From Congregibacter brevis (GTDB taxonomy: Bacteria > Pseudomonadota > Gammaproteobacteria > Pseudomonadales > Halieaceae): 64,000 bases of DNA. The notes under the pieces were generated by a model. That model saw only the letters and a list, made by a program, of their open reading frames with translations, ran no database searches and had not been told where the DNA came from. The position numbers and the translations under genes are program-made. Shown piece after piece: positions 63,946 through 64,000 of this stretch (position 1 is its first letter; every line of letters begins with the position of its first letter). The stretch spans positions 2,294,001-2,358,000 of the forward strand of contig NZ_CP136865.1 of NCBI RefSeq assembly GCF_045689245.1. The letters run 5' to 3'.

Positions 63946-64000
63946 CGATTTGCTTCCTCCTGAGTTTGGACGAGATCTGGGTTCTGTCTGCCTGCTAACA
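63942..64000 (-). CDS. C-terminal end of the gene upstream of DUF1552 (partial)
   Basis: On the minus strand one frame reads LAGRQNPDLVQTQEEANR and stops at TGA, overlapping the DUF1552 ATG (ATGA). Its other frames are closed by a stop or continue into DUF1552 itself. Cytochrome-like DUF1592 proteins are the usual upstream partner, but only 18 codons are visible, so this is an inference. Confidence 0.5.
   Translation of the reverse strand, partial: LAGRQNPDLVQTQEEANR

Overview
The window reads as chromosomal DNA of an aerobic, probably marine gammaproteobacterium. The gene set (nadK, rhomboid, yeaC, DUF2797 and pepN in a row; rmf; pilU; a giant NAD-type glutamate dehydrogenase; a CYP153-like P450; a propionyl-CoA synthase; a large TonB-dependent receptor) points to the Halieaceae (OM60/NOR5) or close relatives. 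This placement is inferred from gene content, not from a marker phylogeny. No phage, IS element, CRISPR array or rRNA was seen, and no gene-free gap exceeds about 300 bp.

Layout. 1-2022 (+): tail of a creatininase-family gene, a ketopantoate-reductase-like gene and an SDR, overlapping end to end. 2102-7531 (-): a three-domain propionyl-CoA synthase, divergent from an acyl-CoA dehydrogenase (7806-8951). 9192-10766: secreted sulfatase. 10864-13701: lipoprotein, MipA/OmpV porin-like protein and glycine-zipper protein. 13819-21391: lipA, a DUF3313-type lipoprotein, then the housekeeping run nadK, rhomboid protease, yeaC, DUF2797, pepN. 21380-28324 (-): a complete MoxR/DUF58/DUF4381/BatA/BatB-BatC/BatD operon. 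28551-33380: NAD-glutamate dehydrogenase. 33433-37231 (-): a PAS/GGDEF/EAL signalling protein and rmf. 37461-45377: M20 peptidase, a small gene, then a TonB-dependent receptor with a partner lipoprotein. 45553-54896: P450, pgi, prpE-like ligase, a small secreted protein, DUF3833 lipoprotein, DUF3429 protein, a CoA-transferase and a quinone-reductase-like enzyme. 55067-57698: pilU, tRNA-Arg(CCT) and an amidohydrolase. 57726-64000 (-): a translationally coupled cluster of exported proteins (DUF1552, YxYxxD-repeat protein, unknown secreted protein, membrane-anchored alpha/beta hydrolase), cut by the window edge.

Working together. Several genes handle C3 and short-chain acyl-CoA: propionyl-CoA synthase (3-hydroxypropionate to propionyl-CoA), the PrpE-like ligase, the CoA-transferase, the acyl-CoA dehydrogenase and possibly the alkane-type P450. 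The strongest regulatory signal is a pair of tandem PhoB-type boxes (11-bp-spaced TGTCA repeats). One lies upstream of the TonB receptor/lipoprotein pair, the other upstream of a small secreted protein of unknown function. Together they suggest a phosphate-starvation-induced outer-membrane uptake system. This and the exported DUF1552 cluster are the best candidates for poorly described biology here.
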